Shown here piece by piece: positions 44,944 through 55,092 of a DNA stretch of 64,000 nt. Under the pieces are notes generated by a model that ran no database searches, was not told the origin of the DNA, and saw only the letters and a program-made list of their open reading frames with translations. Each line of letters begins with the position of its first letter. Within the stretch, counting starts at the first letter, position 1. Source of the stretch: Dietzia timorensis (GTDB taxonomy: Bacteria > Actinomycetota > Actinomycetes > Mycobacteriales > Mycobacteriaceae). The translations under genes were made by a program, and so were the position numbers. The stretch lies in the NCBI RefSeq assembly GCF_001659785.1, contig NZ_CP015961.1, positions 3,472,001-3,536,000 on the forward strand, in the 5' to 3' direction.

Positions 44944-45507
44944 TCAGAACGGGGGCTCGTCGTCCGCACCGCCGAAGCCGCCGCCCGCCTGCGGGGCGCT
45001 GCCCCACGGGTCGTCGCCTGCCGGAGGACGTCCGCCACCTTGCTGACCGCCGCCGTAGCCGCCCTGATTGTCGCCATAGCCGCCGCGGGGCGCTCCGCCC
45101 TGCTGGCCGCCGCCCTGGCCTCCTCCGAAGCCGCCGCCCTCGCGCGGAGTGCGCGCGACCTTCGCGGTGGCGTAGCGGAGCGAGGGGCCGACCTCGTCGA
45201 CCTCGAGCTCGTACACGGTGCGCTTCTCGCCCTCACGGGTTTCGAAGGACCGCTGCTTGAGGCGACCCTGCACCACGACACGCATGCCGCGCTGCAGCGA
45301 CTCGGCGACGTTCTCCGCCGCCTGGCGCCAGATATTGCACGTAAGGAAGAGGGCTTCGCCGTCCTCCCACTGGCTCGTCTGCGAGTTGAAACGCCGCGGC
45401 GTCGAGGCGATACGGAAGTTCGCAACGGCCGCGCCGGACGGGGTGAACCGCAGTTCCGGGTCTGCAACCAGGTTACCAACAACGGTGATGACGGTATCGC
45501 CTGCCAT
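44944..45507 (-). CDS. ssb: Single-stranded DNA-binding protein
   Basis: A 187-residue SSB. Residues 1-115 are the OB fold ([41 protein letters not shown]). A glycine- and glutamine-rich linker follows with GGGQQGG runs, and the end is the conserved acidic tip DDEPPF that contacts partner proteins. It lies between rpsF and rplI in the usual replication/ribosome operon. Confidence 0.96.
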   Translation of the reverse strand: MAGDTVITVVGNLVADPELRFTPSGAAVANFRIASTPRRFNSQTSQWEDGEALFLTCNIWRQAAENVAESLQRGMRVVVQGRLKQRSFETREGEKRTVYELEVDEVGPSLRYATAKVARTPREGGGFGGGQGGGQQGGAPRGGYGDNQGGYGGGQQGGGRPPAGDDPWGSAPQAGGGFGGADDEPPF

Positions 45508-45586
45508 ATAACTCGCTCCTCGAGGTTTAGCGGAAAGACTCTCCGCGCCCAGATTACGTGCGAAAACGCTCAGGGACTAGGGGGAA

Positions 45587-45874
45587 CTACGCGTCGGTGC
45601 GCAGAACCTTCGTGCGCAGGATGGACTCGTTGAGTCCGAGCTGGCGGTCCAGTTCCTTGACCGTGTCGGGCTCGGCCTTGAGCTCGATAACGGCGTAGAT
45701 GCCTTCGGTCTGCTTGTTGATCTCGTAGGCAAGACGGCGCTTACCCCACACATCGACCTTGTCGACCGAGCCGCCATCCTTGCGAATTACGTTCAGGAAC
45801 GTATCCAGGGACGGGGCTACGGTGCGCTCGTCGAGACTCGAATCGAGAATGATCATCACTTCGTATTGACGCAC
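45587..45874 (-). CDS. rpsF: 30S ribosomal protein S6
   Basis: A 95-residue ribosomal protein of normal length, beginning [18 protein letters not shown] and with the conserved [10 protein letters not shown] and [10 protein letters not shown]. The start is a GTG at 45874, with GGAGG 14 bases and GAGG about 5 bases upstream. It leads the rpsF-ssb-rplI operon. S18, its partner in the ribosome, is not encoded here. Confidence 0.95.
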   Translation of the reverse strand: MRQYEVMIILDSSLDERTVAPSLDTFLNVIRKDGGSVDKVDVWGKRRLAYEINKQTEGIYAVIELKAEPDTVKELDRQLGLNESILRTKVLRTDA

Positions 45875-46259
45875 GGGACCTCATCACCTCCTATGGTCTA
45901 TGAGTTTCGGCCGCCGCCCGATTGGCAACGGCAGGAGGGTCGTCGCGTCAGCAACCTTGACAGTTTAGCTTGCTGCCGCTGGGCGCGCCTAATTTGCGCA
46001 GGCAGGTGGCTGTGCCAGGGACTGGTGGGCGCCGGCGGGGCGTGACGGCGTCGGTTCTGGCGGAAATCCGTGCGGGCGCGTGCCGCGCCGGCCGGCTTGT
46101 CCCGCTGTCCCGGCCCCGACGCGGCCGCTCTTGGGCCCCGCGCCGACAAACCGCAGCGCCAGTCCTCAAACCGCGTTGTCTTGACAACGGTGAAAGGTGA
46201 CCCGGCGTGCGTTCTGGCAAAGGGGAAGGGAAAGGGCGGACGAGGTGCCGGCGGGTCCG
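45875..46259 (-). other. rpsF upstream region
   Basis: A 385-base gap with no supportable gene. It must carry the operon promoter. GC-rich palindromes near 46080-46110 could fold, but I cannot match a known leader class. Confidence 0.5.
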
Positions 46260-46472
46260 CTAACCGCCGAGGAGCTCGGAGCGTCCGTCGCTCAGTCCCA
46301 TCGTCAGCGCCGCGATGATCGGCAACACCGTGAGGAACACGATCGCCGCGACGATCCACCCGATCCACGTCTTCTTGTGCCAGCCCATGCGGTAGCCGCC
46401 GGCGGCGACAAGGATGCACACGAAACCGAGGAAGATCCCCAGCCACATCAGCAACATCTCGAGGGTGCTCAT
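46260..46472 (-). CDS. Small membrane protein
   Basis: A 70-residue protein with two membrane segments (about residues 7-27 and 38-60) and a short basic loop between (GWHKKTW). No function known. Its ATG at 46472 overlaps the TGA of the glycosyltransferase gene by four bases, so the two are coupled and it may assist that enzyme. Confidence 0.72.
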   Translation of the reverse strand: MSTLEMLLMWLGIFLGFVCILVAAGGYRMGWHKKTWIGWIVAAIVFLTVLPIIAALTMGLSDGRSELLGG

Positions 46473-48145
46473 CGTGAATCGGACTCCTTGTCATCGGACG
46501 TGTCGGTCGGTTCGGCGGCGGAAGCCGCGGGGGCGGAGGCACCGGCCGCCGCTCGTACGCGCTGCGGCAAGCGCGGCCGTCCGGCGCGGGGAGCAGCTCC
46601 GACGTCAGAGGCGAGGTCGAAGGACGCACGCACCGAGGCCGGCGCATCGGGCTCCGGGGCCAGCGTGCCGAGGAGCGGATCCGCGCCGGGCAGATCGGCG
46701 TGCCAGCGGCGCACCCGGTCCCGCGCGGGCCGGTAGATCTCGAAGATGATCGCCGCGCACACGGCCACGACCAGCAGGTTCCGGATGATCACGAGCATGC
46801 CAAACCACTCGGGGTTGAGGCCCTTGGCGTCGGTGCCCGCGAAGTACGACATGTGCGCGATCCACAGGAGGGCGTCGAAGATCATCCACGGCAGCAGGAT
46901 GCGCGCCCGCGGGATCGCGAGCACCGCCAGCGGCACGAGCCACAGCGAATACTGCGGGCTCCACACCTTGTTGGTGAGCAGGAAGAACGCGACGATGAGG
47001 AACGCGAGCTGCGCGATACGCGGTGACTTCGGCGCGGTGAGGCCGATCGCGAGGACAGCCACACAGCCGAGCGCGAACAGGACGAGCGAGACCGTGTTGA
47101 GGGTCTCGGGGACCGCGCCGGCGGGGTCGAAGCCGTCCCACGACGTCAACGATTGGATGACGGCGTACATCGATTCCGGGTTGGCCGGGCGGTCGGAATT
47201 GAGACGGAAGAACTCGCGCCAGCCCGCGGGGAACAGCAGCGCGATGGGCAGGTTGATCGCCGACCACGTGATCGCCGCGACGCACGCCGCCCACGCGATG
47301 TCGACGAACTTGCGCGCGCGGATCGCGACGACGAGCAGCGCGCCGAACAGGAACAGCGGGTAGAGCTTCATCGCGACACCGACGCCGATCGCGAAGCCGG
47401 CCCAGCGCGGCATCTTCTTCGCCCACAACAGCAGCGCCACCGAGGCCGCGGCGACGGCCATAGCGTCGAAGTTGGTGAAGACCTGGAAGACCACCAGTGG
47501 GCTCGCCGCCATGAACAGCGTGTCCCAGGGTCTGCGCCCGGCGCTGTAATACGTGGCCCACACGGCGACGAGCCAGAAGATCGTCATCGTCACCACGAGG
47601 ATGAGGAAGTATTTGATCACGTCGATCGGCCCCGGCAGAATGCCCGAGCGGTCGAGGTGATCCCATGCGAGTGCGACCTGCGCGCTGCCGTACTGCCACA
47701 ACCCGGAGATCACCGGATACTCCATGTAGCGCACCTGCTCGGCGCCCGGGTCGCCCTCGGTCCACGAGAACTTGTACGGGAACGCCCCCTGAGACAGGCC
47801 CTCGATTCCCCACAGCGGGATCGGGTCCGCGTAGCACGCCTTGTAATACTGGCGGCCGTCCCACATCAGCCCCGGGGCACTGCCGTCCTCGGGGTGGGAG
47901 GTCTCCAGGCACGCCGCCTTGGAGAAGAACCCAAAGGCACAGAGGATAACGGCGAACAGCAGGATCACCCGTAGCGGAGTGATCCGCGGCTGCCGCCCGA
48001 CCACCGCGTGCCTACCCAACGGGCCTCCCCATGCCTGCGCGGCGGGGAGAAACGCGCCGTCGCCTGGACGGGCGCGATCGTCCGGGCCGAGCTCCGCGAG
48101 GTCATCTGCGAGCGGGCGCGGGGAGGAAGAGTCTCCGTTGGTCAC
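46469..48145 (-). CDS. Glycosyltransferase 87 family membrane protein (Rv0051-like)
   Basis: A 558-residue polytopic membrane protein with about ten to eleven segments, of the GT87/DUF2029 family of polyprenyl-phosphate-dependent mannosyl- or arabinosyltransferases. An acidic motif is in the first outside loop (LMWDGRQYYKACYADP). The homologous gene in mycobacteria, Rv0051, also sits by ponA and rpsF. It probably adds a sugar to a wall glycan or protein outside the membrane. The start is a GTG at 48145, 24 bases past the ponA stop at 48170. Confidence 0.85.
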   Translation of the reverse strand: MTNGDSSSPRPLADDLAELGPDDRARPGDGAFLPAAQAWGGPLGRHAVVGRQPRITPLRVILLFAVILCAFGFFSKAACLETSHPEDGSAPGLMWDGRQYYKACYADPIPLWGIEGLSQGAFPYKFSWTEGDPGAEQVRYMEYPVISGLWQYGSAQVALAWDHLDRSGILPGPIDVIKYFLILVVTMTIFWLVAVWATYYSAGRRPWDTLFMAASPLVVFQVFTNFDAMAVAAASVALLLWAKKMPRWAGFAIGVGVAMKLYPLFLFGALLVVAIRARKFVDIAWAACVAAITWSAINLPIALLFPAGWREFFRLNSDRPANPESMYAVIQSLTSWDGFDPAGAVPETLNTVSLVLFALGCVAVLAIGLTAPKSPRIAQLAFLIVAFFLLTNKVWSPQYSLWLVPLAVLAIPRARILLPWMIFDALLWIAHMSYFAGTDAKGLNPEWFGMLVIIRNLLVVAVCAAIIFEIYRPARDRVRRWHADLPGADPLLGTLAPEPDAPASVRASFDLASDVGAAPRAGRPRLPQRVRAAAGASAPAASAAEPTDTSDDKESDSR

Positions 48146-48169
48146 GTTGGGTAGGTTATCTCACGCCTA

Positions 48170-50491
48170 TCAGCCGCCGGGCGGGGCCGGTTCGGCGGGC
48201 GCACCGCCGCCGTCACCGCCGCCTTCGACGCCTAGGCCGTCGAGGAAGTCGTTGACCTGGTCCTGGAAATCCTGCGCCGGGTCGGGGGCCGGGGCGCCGC
48301 CGCCACCGGTGTCTCCACCCGTGGGCGCCTGCCCGGTCCCCTCGGCCGGGGCCTGCTGGCTCGGCTGGGAATCGGTATATCCGTAGTCCTGGCCGCCGGT
48401 GTAGCTCTGGCCGCCGGTGTAGCTCTGGCCTCCGCCGCTGCTTGTACCGGAGTCGCCCGGCGCGCCGGCCTGGCCACCGATGTAACCCGGGTCTGGGAAG
48501 GACTCGTAGTCGGTGCCCGCGAGCGAAGTGTCCATGATGGACTTCCAGATATCGGCCGGGTCCATCGCGCCGAACATCGAGCCGCCCGATCCGCCGCTGT
48601 AGAGCGGGACGTTGTCGTCGGTTCCCATCCATACCGCCGTCGAAAGCGACGGCGTCGCGCCGATGAACCAGGCGTCCTTGTTGTTGCCCGTGTCGAGCAG
48701 CTGCGCCGTGCCGGACTTGGCCGCCGAGGTGCGGCCGCCGGCGAGCGCATGGTTCCGAGACGCGCCGGCAATGGGCTCCATCGCGGAGATCAGGTTGTTG
48801 GCGACATCCTTGTTGACGCGCTGCTCGCCCTCCATGTCGCTGTTGTCGAGCAGCACCTCGCCGTCAGCGGCGACTACCTTCTCCACGAAGTGGGGCTTGT
48901 GGTACATGCCCTCGTTGGCGAACGTCGACAGGCCGGTGGCCATATCGAGAACGCGCACCGGGTACTGGCCGAGGATGACGCCCTCGAACGGCGTCTCGCC
49001 GCCCTCGGTGAGCGTCTCATCCGGTAGGCCCGGGATCTTCTTGGCGATGCCCGCCATGTGCGCCATGTCCGCGGTGTCCTGCGGGCCGTTGTCGAGCATC
49101 GTCTGCAGGCGGATGAACGAGGTGTTGAGCGACTTCTCGAGCGCCGTCGCAATCGAACACGTGCCGCACGACATACCCTCGGAGTTGTTGATCGTGATGT
49201 TGCCCGAGGTGACCGGCGCCGAGGAGATCTGCTGGCTCAGCGGGATGCCCTGGTCGAGGGCCGCCGCGAGGCCGAAGATCTTGAAGGTGGAACCGGTCTG
49301 CAGCGGGGCGTTGGCGTAGTCCCAGCCTTCGGCCTCGTTGCCGCCGTAGTAGCCGCGGACTGCACCGGACTTCGGGTCCATGGAGACTGCCGCCGCGCGG
49401 TTGGCCTCCGGCTGGTAGCTCATCACGTCCTCGACCGAGTCGATGACGTTGTTCTGGATCTCCGGGTCGATCGTGGTGATCACGCGTAGGCCGCGGGTGT
49501 TGACCATGTCCTCGGAGATGCCGGAGTTGGCGAGTTCGGCGAGAACCTGGCGTCGAATCGGGCCATTGGATTCGTCGCCGACGTTCTGCTGCAGCGGTGC
49601 CGCGTCCTCGACGATCGCCGGGAACTGGGCGCCCTGGCGCTCGTCCGCGGGCAGCGCGCCCATGTCGACCATGCCGTCAAGCACGTAGTTCCAGCGCTGC
49701 TCCGCCGCCGGACGGTTGGCGAAAGGATCGAGCGCCGAGGGAGACTGAATCGTCCCGGCTAGCAGAGCGCCCTCGGAGACAGTGAGCGCGGAGACCGGCT
49801 TGTTGAAGTACGCCTGCGCGGCGGCGTCGATGCCGTAGGCGCCGCGACCGAAGTAGATGGTGTTGAGGTAGCCCTCGAGGATCTGGTCCTTGGACCACTT
49901 CGACGTCATCTTCGCGGAGGTGAGGATCTCCTTCGCCTTGCGCTCGTAGCTCACCTCGTCGCCGACCATCGTGTTCTTCACGTACTGCTGGGTGATCGTC
50001 GAACCACCGCCGGCGGTGGACTCGCCGGTGACCTGCCCCATCGCGGCGCGGGCGATGCCGACCGGGTCGAAGCCCTGGTTCGAGTAGAACGTGCGGTCCT
50101 CGGCGGCGAGCACGGCGTTGCGCACGTGCACCGGGACATCATCGATCTTGATGATGTTGCGGTTGCCCTCGGGCGGCACGATGCGGCCCATGAGAGTCGA
50201 ATCGTCCTGCGCGTAGATCTCCGAGACCTGGTTGGTCGACATCGACTCCGGAGTCGGAATGTCCTGGCGCTGGTACATGATGCCGACGATGACGACGGGG
50301 ATGACGATGAAGATGATCGCCAGAACCGCGAGGGTCGTCAAGACGGGATGCCGACGGAAGAAGCCCTGGTTCGGGTCGCGCTGGGCGGCGCGCTTGCCGC
50401 CACGCGGCGACGACGCTTCGCCCGACGACCTGTTCGTCGGCTTGTCCTTGCCGGGTCCGGGGTTGGCCCGACCGGTATTTTCCTGGCCCAT
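48170..50491 (-). CDS. ponA: Class A penicillin-binding protein
   Basis: A 773-residue bifunctional wall synthase. A cytoplasmic tail of about 48 residues and a membrane segment (49-73) precede the glycosyltransferase domain, with Glu131 in AAEDRTFY and the TITQQYVKN motif. The transpeptidase domain has Ser401 in STFK, SLN at 454-456 and KSGT at 592-595. The end, from about 675, is glycine-, serine- and proline-rich with the repeated SYTGGQ and is likely disordered outside. It matches PonA1 of the same gene neighbourhood in mycobacteria. Confidence 0.94.
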   Translation of the reverse strand: MGQENTGRANPGPGKDKPTNRSSGEASSPRGGKRAAQRDPNQGFFRRHPVLTTLAVLAIIFIVIPVVIVGIMYQRQDIPTPESMSTNQVSEIYAQDDSTLMGRIVPPEGNRNIIKIDDVPVHVRNAVLAAEDRTFYSNQGFDPVGIARAAMGQVTGESTAGGGSTITQQYVKNTMVGDEVSYERKAKEILTSAKMTSKWSKDQILEGYLNTIYFGRGAYGIDAAAQAYFNKPVSALTVSEGALLAGTIQSPSALDPFANRPAAEQRWNYVLDGMVDMGALPADERQGAQFPAIVEDAAPLQQNVGDESNGPIRRQVLAELANSGISEDMVNTRGLRVITTIDPEIQNNVIDSVEDVMSYQPEANRAAAVSMDPKSGAVRGYYGGNEAEGWDYANAPLQTGSTFKIFGLAAALDQGIPLSQQISSAPVTSGNITINNSEGMSCGTCSIATALEKSLNTSFIRLQTMLDNGPQDTADMAHMAGIAKKIPGLPDETLTEGGETPFEGVILGQYPVRVLDMATGLSTFANEGMYHKPHFVEKVVAADGEVLLDNSDMEGEQRVNKDVANNLISAMEPIAGASRNHALAGGRTSAAKSGTAQLLDTGNNKDAWFIGATPSLSTAVWMGTDDNVPLYSGGSGGSMFGAMDPADIWKSIMDTSLAGTDYESFPDPGYIGGQAGAPGDSGTSSGGGQSYTGGQSYTGGQDYGYTDSQPSQQAPAEGTGQAPTGGDTGGGGAPAPDPAQDFQDQVNDFLDGLGVEGGGDGGGAPAEPAPPGG

Positions 50492-50675
50492 GTATTTCTC
50501 CTGCTTCGCAGGACGACCCGGTTAGGCCGCCCAATGACGCACACACTGCGAAATGCTGATCGCGCCGAGACGTACGAACAAACGCGGACAACTATTGCGC
50601 TGACGATCTATTGTCGCGCAGATCGCGCGCGAGGACCATATTTCCGCGCCGAACGGCGCCGAAGCGGTCCCGCTT

Positions 50676-51131
50676 CTAGGCCTGGCCGCGCAACGAGTTC
50701 GCCCGGCGGATCTTCGCCGACAGGCCCGCCGGCCAGCCCACGTCGTAGCTCTCGACGAGGTGGTTCCACTTGCACGAACGGCACACCTCGACCACGTGCA
50801 CGGTGAACTCGTCGTGCGTACGCGCGAGTTCGTCGATCTCCTCTGCCGTGCGCGCCGATCCGCTGGCATCCCCGAGCGATTCCTCGTACACCCATTTGAC
50901 GGTGACCAGGTGTTCCTTGCGGCACACCGGGCACAGCTCGTCGCTGACGTGCCCGTGGAACTCGGCGGCGCGCACGAGGTAGCGGTCCGCGTCGCACACC
51001 TCGCCGAGAGTGACCCTGCCCTCTTCGAGGTCCGCGAGTGCGGCACGACGGCGCAGCGAGTAGTCGATCACCCGCTTCGGCGCCGTCGGGTCGAGCTTCA
51101 CCCCACCCGTATCCGCATGCTGCTCATTCAT
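50676..51131 (-). CDS. DUF5318 family zinc-ribbon protein
   Basis: A 151-residue cytoplasmic protein with Cys67-x2-Cys70 (CPVC) and Cys117-x2-Cys120 (CRSC), likely a zinc ribbon. The start MNEQ at 51131 is preferred, since the frame beyond runs through a promoter area. Homologues are found beside ponA in mycolate bacteria (DUF5318). Function unknown; the pairing with ponA hints at a role with wall growth or gene control. Confidence 0.8.
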   Translation of the reverse strand: MNEQHADTGGVKLDPTAPKRVIDYSLRRRAALADLEEGRVTLGEVCDADRYLVRAAEFHGHVSDELCPVCRKEHLVTVKWVYEESLGDASGSARTAEEIDELARTHDEFTVHVVEVCRSCKWNHLVESYDVGWPAGLSAKIRRANSLRGQA

Positions 51132-51235
51132 TGTCTTCGAGATTACGTGTTCTTCCTCACTCGCGGCGCCGCGGGTGAGCGAAAGGGCGCGCGCACATGT
51201 TCCACGATATGAGTGACCGACATTACGGAGGGTTA

Positions 51236-51248
51236 TATCGCTTCGATA
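51236..51248. promoter_or_regulatory. Candidate PadR operator
   Basis: TATCG-CTT-CGATA is a palindrome 132 bases upstream of the PadR gene, in the shared region between the DUF5318 gene and padR. PadR proteins often bind such A/T-flanked repeats and repress themselves. Evidence is position and symmetry only. Confidence 0.4.
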
Positions 51249-51379
51249 CATCGCAGAGGTGTACGCTGACCAACGCCTCGGATAACTCCGCGCTTCGAAC
51301 TGCGGAGACCTCTGCGGCGACGAAGCCGGAAACCGGCACAGGGACCCACCAAGCGACATGAGAAGGGAGGCGAGAGCGC

Positions 51380-51946
51380 ATGCTCGATCTCGCTGTTCTC
51401 GGTCTGCTCGACGAGGGCCCCATGCACGGATACGAACTGCGCAAACGCCTGTCGGAGGTGTACGGGACCATCAGAACCGTCTCGTTCGGCTCCCTGTATC
51501 CGACCCTGCGCAAGCTGCAGGGGGCCGGGTTGATCGAAGCGGCTCCGACGTCATCCAGCGGTAAGTCTCGGGTTCCCACCGCGGGCAGGGGGAAGAACAA
51601 GAAGCCGTACCGACTGACCGACGCCGGCCGGACCGAGCTCGCCGAGATGCTCGCGGAGCCGAGCGCGGCGAGTTTCACCGACGACGGCTTCGGCGTGCAT
51701 CTCGCGCTGTTCGACCGCACTCCCGCGGCCGCGCGCCTGCGGGTTCTCGAGGGGCGCCGGCGCGTTCTCGAGGCCCGGCGCGAGGAGCAGCGCGGCGCCG
51801 CGGGAACGGAGCAGCACTCCGAGATCAGCCGCTACACGCGGCAATTCACACTGCTCGGCCTCGAGACGAGCGAACGCGAACTCCGGTGGATCAACGAACT
51901 GATCGCCGCTGAACAAACCAGAAATAATCCGTCCCAGAACGCTTGA
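51380..51946 (+). CDS. PadR-family transcriptional regulator
   Basis: A 188-residue regulator with a winged helix at residues 1-90 ([38 protein letters not shown]) and a C-terminal helical dimer domain with the run [14 protein letters not shown]. In mycobacteria the same gene (Rv0047c) lies next to ino1. It ends 20 bases before ino1, in the same direction, so both are probably transcribed together. Confidence 0.92.
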   Translation: MLDLAVLGLLDEGPMHGYELRKRLSEVYGTIRTVSFGSLYPTLRKLQGAGLIEAAPTSSSGKSRVPTAGRGKNKKPYRLTDAGRTELAEMLAEPSAASFTDDGFGVHLALFDRTPAAARLRVLEGRRRVLEARREEQRGAAGTEQHSEISRYTRQFTLLGLETSERELRWINELIAAEQTRNNPSQNA

Positions 51947-51966
51947 TGAAGGAGACCTACAAAGCT

Positions 51967-53055
51967 ATGGGTAATAATAAGATCCGCGTCGCGATCGTCG
52001 GCGTAGGTAACTGTGCATCCTCGCTGGTCCAAGGCGTCGAGTACTACAAGGACGCGTCGCTTACCGACACCGTCCCGGGCCTTATGCACGTGAAGTTCGG
52101 CGACTACCACGTTTCCGATGTCGAGTTCGCGGCTGCGTTCGACGTCGACGGCAAGAAGGTCGGCATGGACCTGTCGGAGGCGATCTTCGCCTCGGAGAAC
52201 AACACCATCAAGATCTCGGACGTGCCGCCGCTCGGAGTGTCGGTACAGCGTGGCCCGACCCTCGACGGCCTCGGCAAGTACTACCGCGAGACCATCGAGG
52301 AGTCCACCGCAGAGGCGGTCGACGTGGTCTCCGCGCTTCGCGAGGCCGAGATCGACGTGCTCGTGTCCTACCTTCCGGTGGGCTCGGAAGAGGCCGACAA
52401 GTTCTACGCGCAGTGCGCGATCGACGCGGGCGTGGCGTTCGTCAACGCGCTGCCGGTGTTCATCGCCTCCGACCCGGAGTGGGCCGAGAAGTTCCGCAGC
52501 GCAGGCGTGCCGATCGTCGGCGACGACATCAAGTCGCAGGTCGGCGCCACGATTACGCACCGCGTGATGGCGAAGCTGTTCGAGGACCGCGGAGTGACCC
52601 TCGACCGCACTTACCAGCTCAACGTCGGCGGCAACATGGACTTCAAGAACATGCTCGAGCGTGAGCGCCTCGAGTCCAAGAAGGTCTCGAAGACCCAGGC
52701 GGTGACCTCGAACCTCACCGGCGAGCTCGCCGGGAAGATCTCGGACCGCAACGTCCACATCGGCCCGTCCGACCACGTCGAGTGGCTCGACGACCGCAAG
52801 TGGGCCTACGTCCGCCTCGAGGGTCGCGCCTTCGGCGACGCTCCGCTCAACCTCGAGTACAAGCTCGAGGTGTGGGACTCCCCGAACTCGGCCGGCATCA
52901 TCATCGACGCCGTGCGCGCCGCGAAGATCGCCAAGGACCGCGGCATCGGCGGGCCCGTGCTCCCCGCCTCGGCGTACCTGATGAAGTCGCCGCCGGAGCA
53001 GATGCACGATGACGTCGCACGTGCCGCTCTCGAGGAGTTCATCATCGGCGCGTAG
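51967..53055 (+). CDS. ino1: Inositol-3-phosphate synthase
   Basis: A 362-residue NAD-dependent enzyme converting glucose 6-phosphate to inositol 3-phosphate, the first step towards phosphatidylinositol, mycothiol and the lipoglycans of the mycolate envelope. It begins with the NAD-binding [16 protein letters not shown]. The typical [13 protein letters not shown] and [10 protein letters not shown] stretches hold the catalytic lysines. The ATG at 51967 matches known family starts; AAGGAG lies 11-16 bases upstream. Followed by a strong terminator. Confidence 0.95.
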   Translation: MGNNKIRVAIVGVGNCASSLVQGVEYYKDASLTDTVPGLMHVKFGDYHVSDVEFAAAFDVDGKKVGMDLSEAIFASENNTIKISDVPPLGVSVQRGPTLDGLGKYYRETIEESTAEAVDVVSALREAEIDVLVSYLPVGSEEADKFYAQCAIDAGVAFVNALPVFIASDPEWAEKFRSAGVPIVGDDIKSQVGATITHRVMAKLFEDRGVTLDRTYQLNVGGNMDFKNMLERERLESKKVSKTQAVTSNLTGELAGKISDRNVHIGPSDHVEWLDDRKWAYVRLEGRAFGDAPLNLEYKLEVWDSPNSAGIIIDAVRAAKIAKDRGIGGPVLPASAYLMKSPPEQMHDDVARAALEEFIIGA

Positions 53056-53132
53056 CCTCGCCGCGCTTCGCGCCTCGGGCTTCAGGTCTCGATGTCGCGC
53101 GGACGACATAGGCTGAGGCCAGGCGATTTCTA

Positions 53133-53172
53133 GGGCCGCATCACCGCGATTTCTCCGGTGGTGCGGCCCTTT
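53133..53172 (+). terminator. Rho-independent terminator of ino1
   Basis: GGGCCGCATCACCG at 53133-53146 pairs with CGGTGGTGCGGCCC at 53156-53169 (with one G-T contact), followed by TTT. It lies 78 bases after the ino1 stop. Confidence 0.88.
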
Positions 53173-53232
53173 CGTCGTCGGCGCGGGCAGGCGAACGGCA
53201 ATTCAGGTTTGCCTCTCGTCTCCCTGACCTCT

Positions 53233-53305
53233 GGACGCCACTTTGTATCGTTGAACGCCCTTACGTCCTTCCCTCACTGGCGTTTATCGATACAAAGTGG
53301 CGTCC
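53233..53305. repeat. Long inverted repeat of unknown nature
   Basis: GGACGCCACTTTGTATCG at 53233-53250 and its perfect inverse at 53288-53305. The arms extend by AACGCC (53254-53259) against GGCGTT (53279-53284) after a 3-base mismatch, leaving a loop of 19 bases. The structure is too long and lacks a T-run for a usual terminator. It lies in the 240-base gap between the ino1 terminator and the MFS gene. Confidence 0.8.
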
Positions 53306-53411
53306 CGACGAATATTCGTCTCCGCCATTGAGCCAGTCATGGTCAGGTGAGAGCGCTGCCGCTGAAGGTACGCCGTCGACAGGGCGATGCCAGCAGCGAG
53401 TTACGCGGCCG

Positions 53412-54965
53412 TCAGTGCGCGGCGGGCGCGCCCTCGGCCGCTGTCGGCTTGTGCTTCGGCGTGAAGAACGCAAGCACGATCACCACGCACATCAGCCCCG
53501 CGGCGCCGAATAGCGCGAGGCGGCTGCCGAACTCCGGGTCCGGAGCCGCGCCACCGGAGGCGGACGAGCCGACCGACATCAGCGAGATGAGCACGGCGAT
53601 GCCCGCGGCGCCGCCGACCTGTTGCAGCGTCGCGAGCAGCGCGGAACCGTGGGAGTACAGCGCCGGCGCGAGGGCCGACAGGCTCGCCGTGAACATCGGC
53701 GTGAAGGTCATGGCGAGCCCGGCGCCGGCGAAGAAGTTGATCGCCGCGATGAGAATCCACGACCCTCCCGGCGCGAAGAGTGCCTGCGCCGTCAGGGCAA
53801 GTGTTGCGAGGATTGCGCCGGGGACAACGACGACCCGGGCGCCGTGGTTGTCGTAGATTCGGCCGACGAGCGGCCCGAGCAGGCCCATCATCAGCCCGGC
53901 GGGCATCAGCGCGCGCCCGGCGTTCTCCGGGGTGTCCCCGTTGGCGACCTGCATGAGCAGCGGCAGGATCATCATGATGCCGAGGAATGCGGCGAAGCCG
54001 ATCGTCATCAACCCGACGCCGACCGAGAAATCCTTCGACGCGAACGCCGTGACGTCGAGCAGCGGCTCGTGCCCGCCGCGGCGCAGCGAGAGCTGCCGCC
54101 ACACGAGCACGGCCAGCGCCACGGCGCCGATCACCAGGAGCGACCAGGTCGGCAGCGGCGGCTCGGCCCCCTCGCCGAAGCTCGACAGTCCCCACACGAT
54201 TCCGCCGAAGCCCAGCACCGACAGCGGTACCGAAAGCATGTCGACACTCTCGCGCGCCGCGCCTCCGCCGCGCGGGATGAGCTTGACCGCGACGAGGGTG
54301 ACGAGGATCGCCAGCGGCAGCACGATGCCGAAGATCCAGCGCCAACCGAGGTACTTGAGAATCTCGCCGGCGAGGAACGGACCCATCGCGGGCGCGACCG
54401 AGATCGCCAGCGACACCGACCCCATCACGCGGCCGCGGTCGGATTCGGGGATCACGTTCATCAGGGTCGTCATCAGCAGCGGGATCATCACCGCCGTACC
54501 GAGGGCCTGGATCACGCGTGCGCCAAGCAGGATGCCGAATGTCGGCGCGAACGTCGCGAGCGCGGTGCCCACGACGAAGGTGCTCATCGCCGTCAGCAGC
54601 GAGACGCGGGGACCGAAGCGGTCGATGAACCAGCCCGTCAGCGGGATGGCCACGGCCATCGTCAGCATGAACGCGGTGGTCAGCCACTGGGCACTCGACT
54701 CGACGACATCGAACTCGTCCATGAGCACGGCGATCGCCGGCGTCATCGTCGTCTCGTTGAGGATGACGATAAACGCGGCCGCCGTGAGCACCCGCACGAG
54801 AAGCAGAGCCTGCGCGGGGGTGAGGTCGTGGCGCGCGGACTCGCGGACGGTGTCGCGGTCGCGAGAAACGGCGGCCACCTGCTCGCGAGGCGAATTCGTT
54901 GCGCGCGAACCGGACTCATCGTTTGACGGCGGAGTACCGGGGTTGGAACTGAGATCGTTGTGCAC
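53412..54965 (-). CDS. MFS multidrug transporter, DHA2 (14-segment) family
   Basis: A 517-residue proton-driven exporter with about fourteen membrane segments. Motif A of the major facilitator superfamily is in LTGWFIDRFGPRVSLL and motif C-like in LGARVIQALGTAVMIPLL. It should export toxic cations or other compounds. The start is a GTG at 54965. It stands between ino1 and the mus operon without an evident regulator gene. The C-terminal tail is about 10 residues and ordinary. Confidence 0.88.
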   Translation of the reverse strand: MHNDLSSNPGTPPSNDESGSRATNSPREQVAAVSRDRDTVRESARHDLTPAQALLLVRVLTAAAFIVILNETTMTPAIAVLMDEFDVVESSAQWLTTAFMLTMAVAIPLTGWFIDRFGPRVSLLTAMSTFVVGTALATFAPTFGILLGARVIQALGTAVMIPLLMTTLMNVIPESDRGRVMGSVSLAISVAPAMGPFLAGEILKYLGWRWIFGIVLPLAILVTLVAVKLIPRGGGAARESVDMLSVPLSVLGFGGIVWGLSSFGEGAEPPLPTWSLLVIGAVALAVLVWRQLSLRRGGHEPLLDVTAFASKDFSVGVGLMTIGFAAFLGIMMILPLLMQVANGDTPENAGRALMPAGLMMGLLGPLVGRIYDNHGARVVVVPGAILATLALTAQALFAPGGSWILIAAINFFAGAGLAMTFTPMFTASLSALAPALYSHGSALLATLQQVGGAAGIAVLISLMSVGSSASGGAAPDPEFGSRLALFGAAGLMCVVIVLAFFTPKHKPTAAEGAPAAH

Positions 54966-55092
54966 CGAGCAAGGGTAGCGGAAGGAGGCACGTTGGTCGC
55001 AAGCGTGTGGCGAACCTCATCACAAGGTCGGGGGCACGTGGCGAACGCAGGGCGCGAGGCGCCGGCGGACAGTCCGTCGGCGCACCGGGCGC

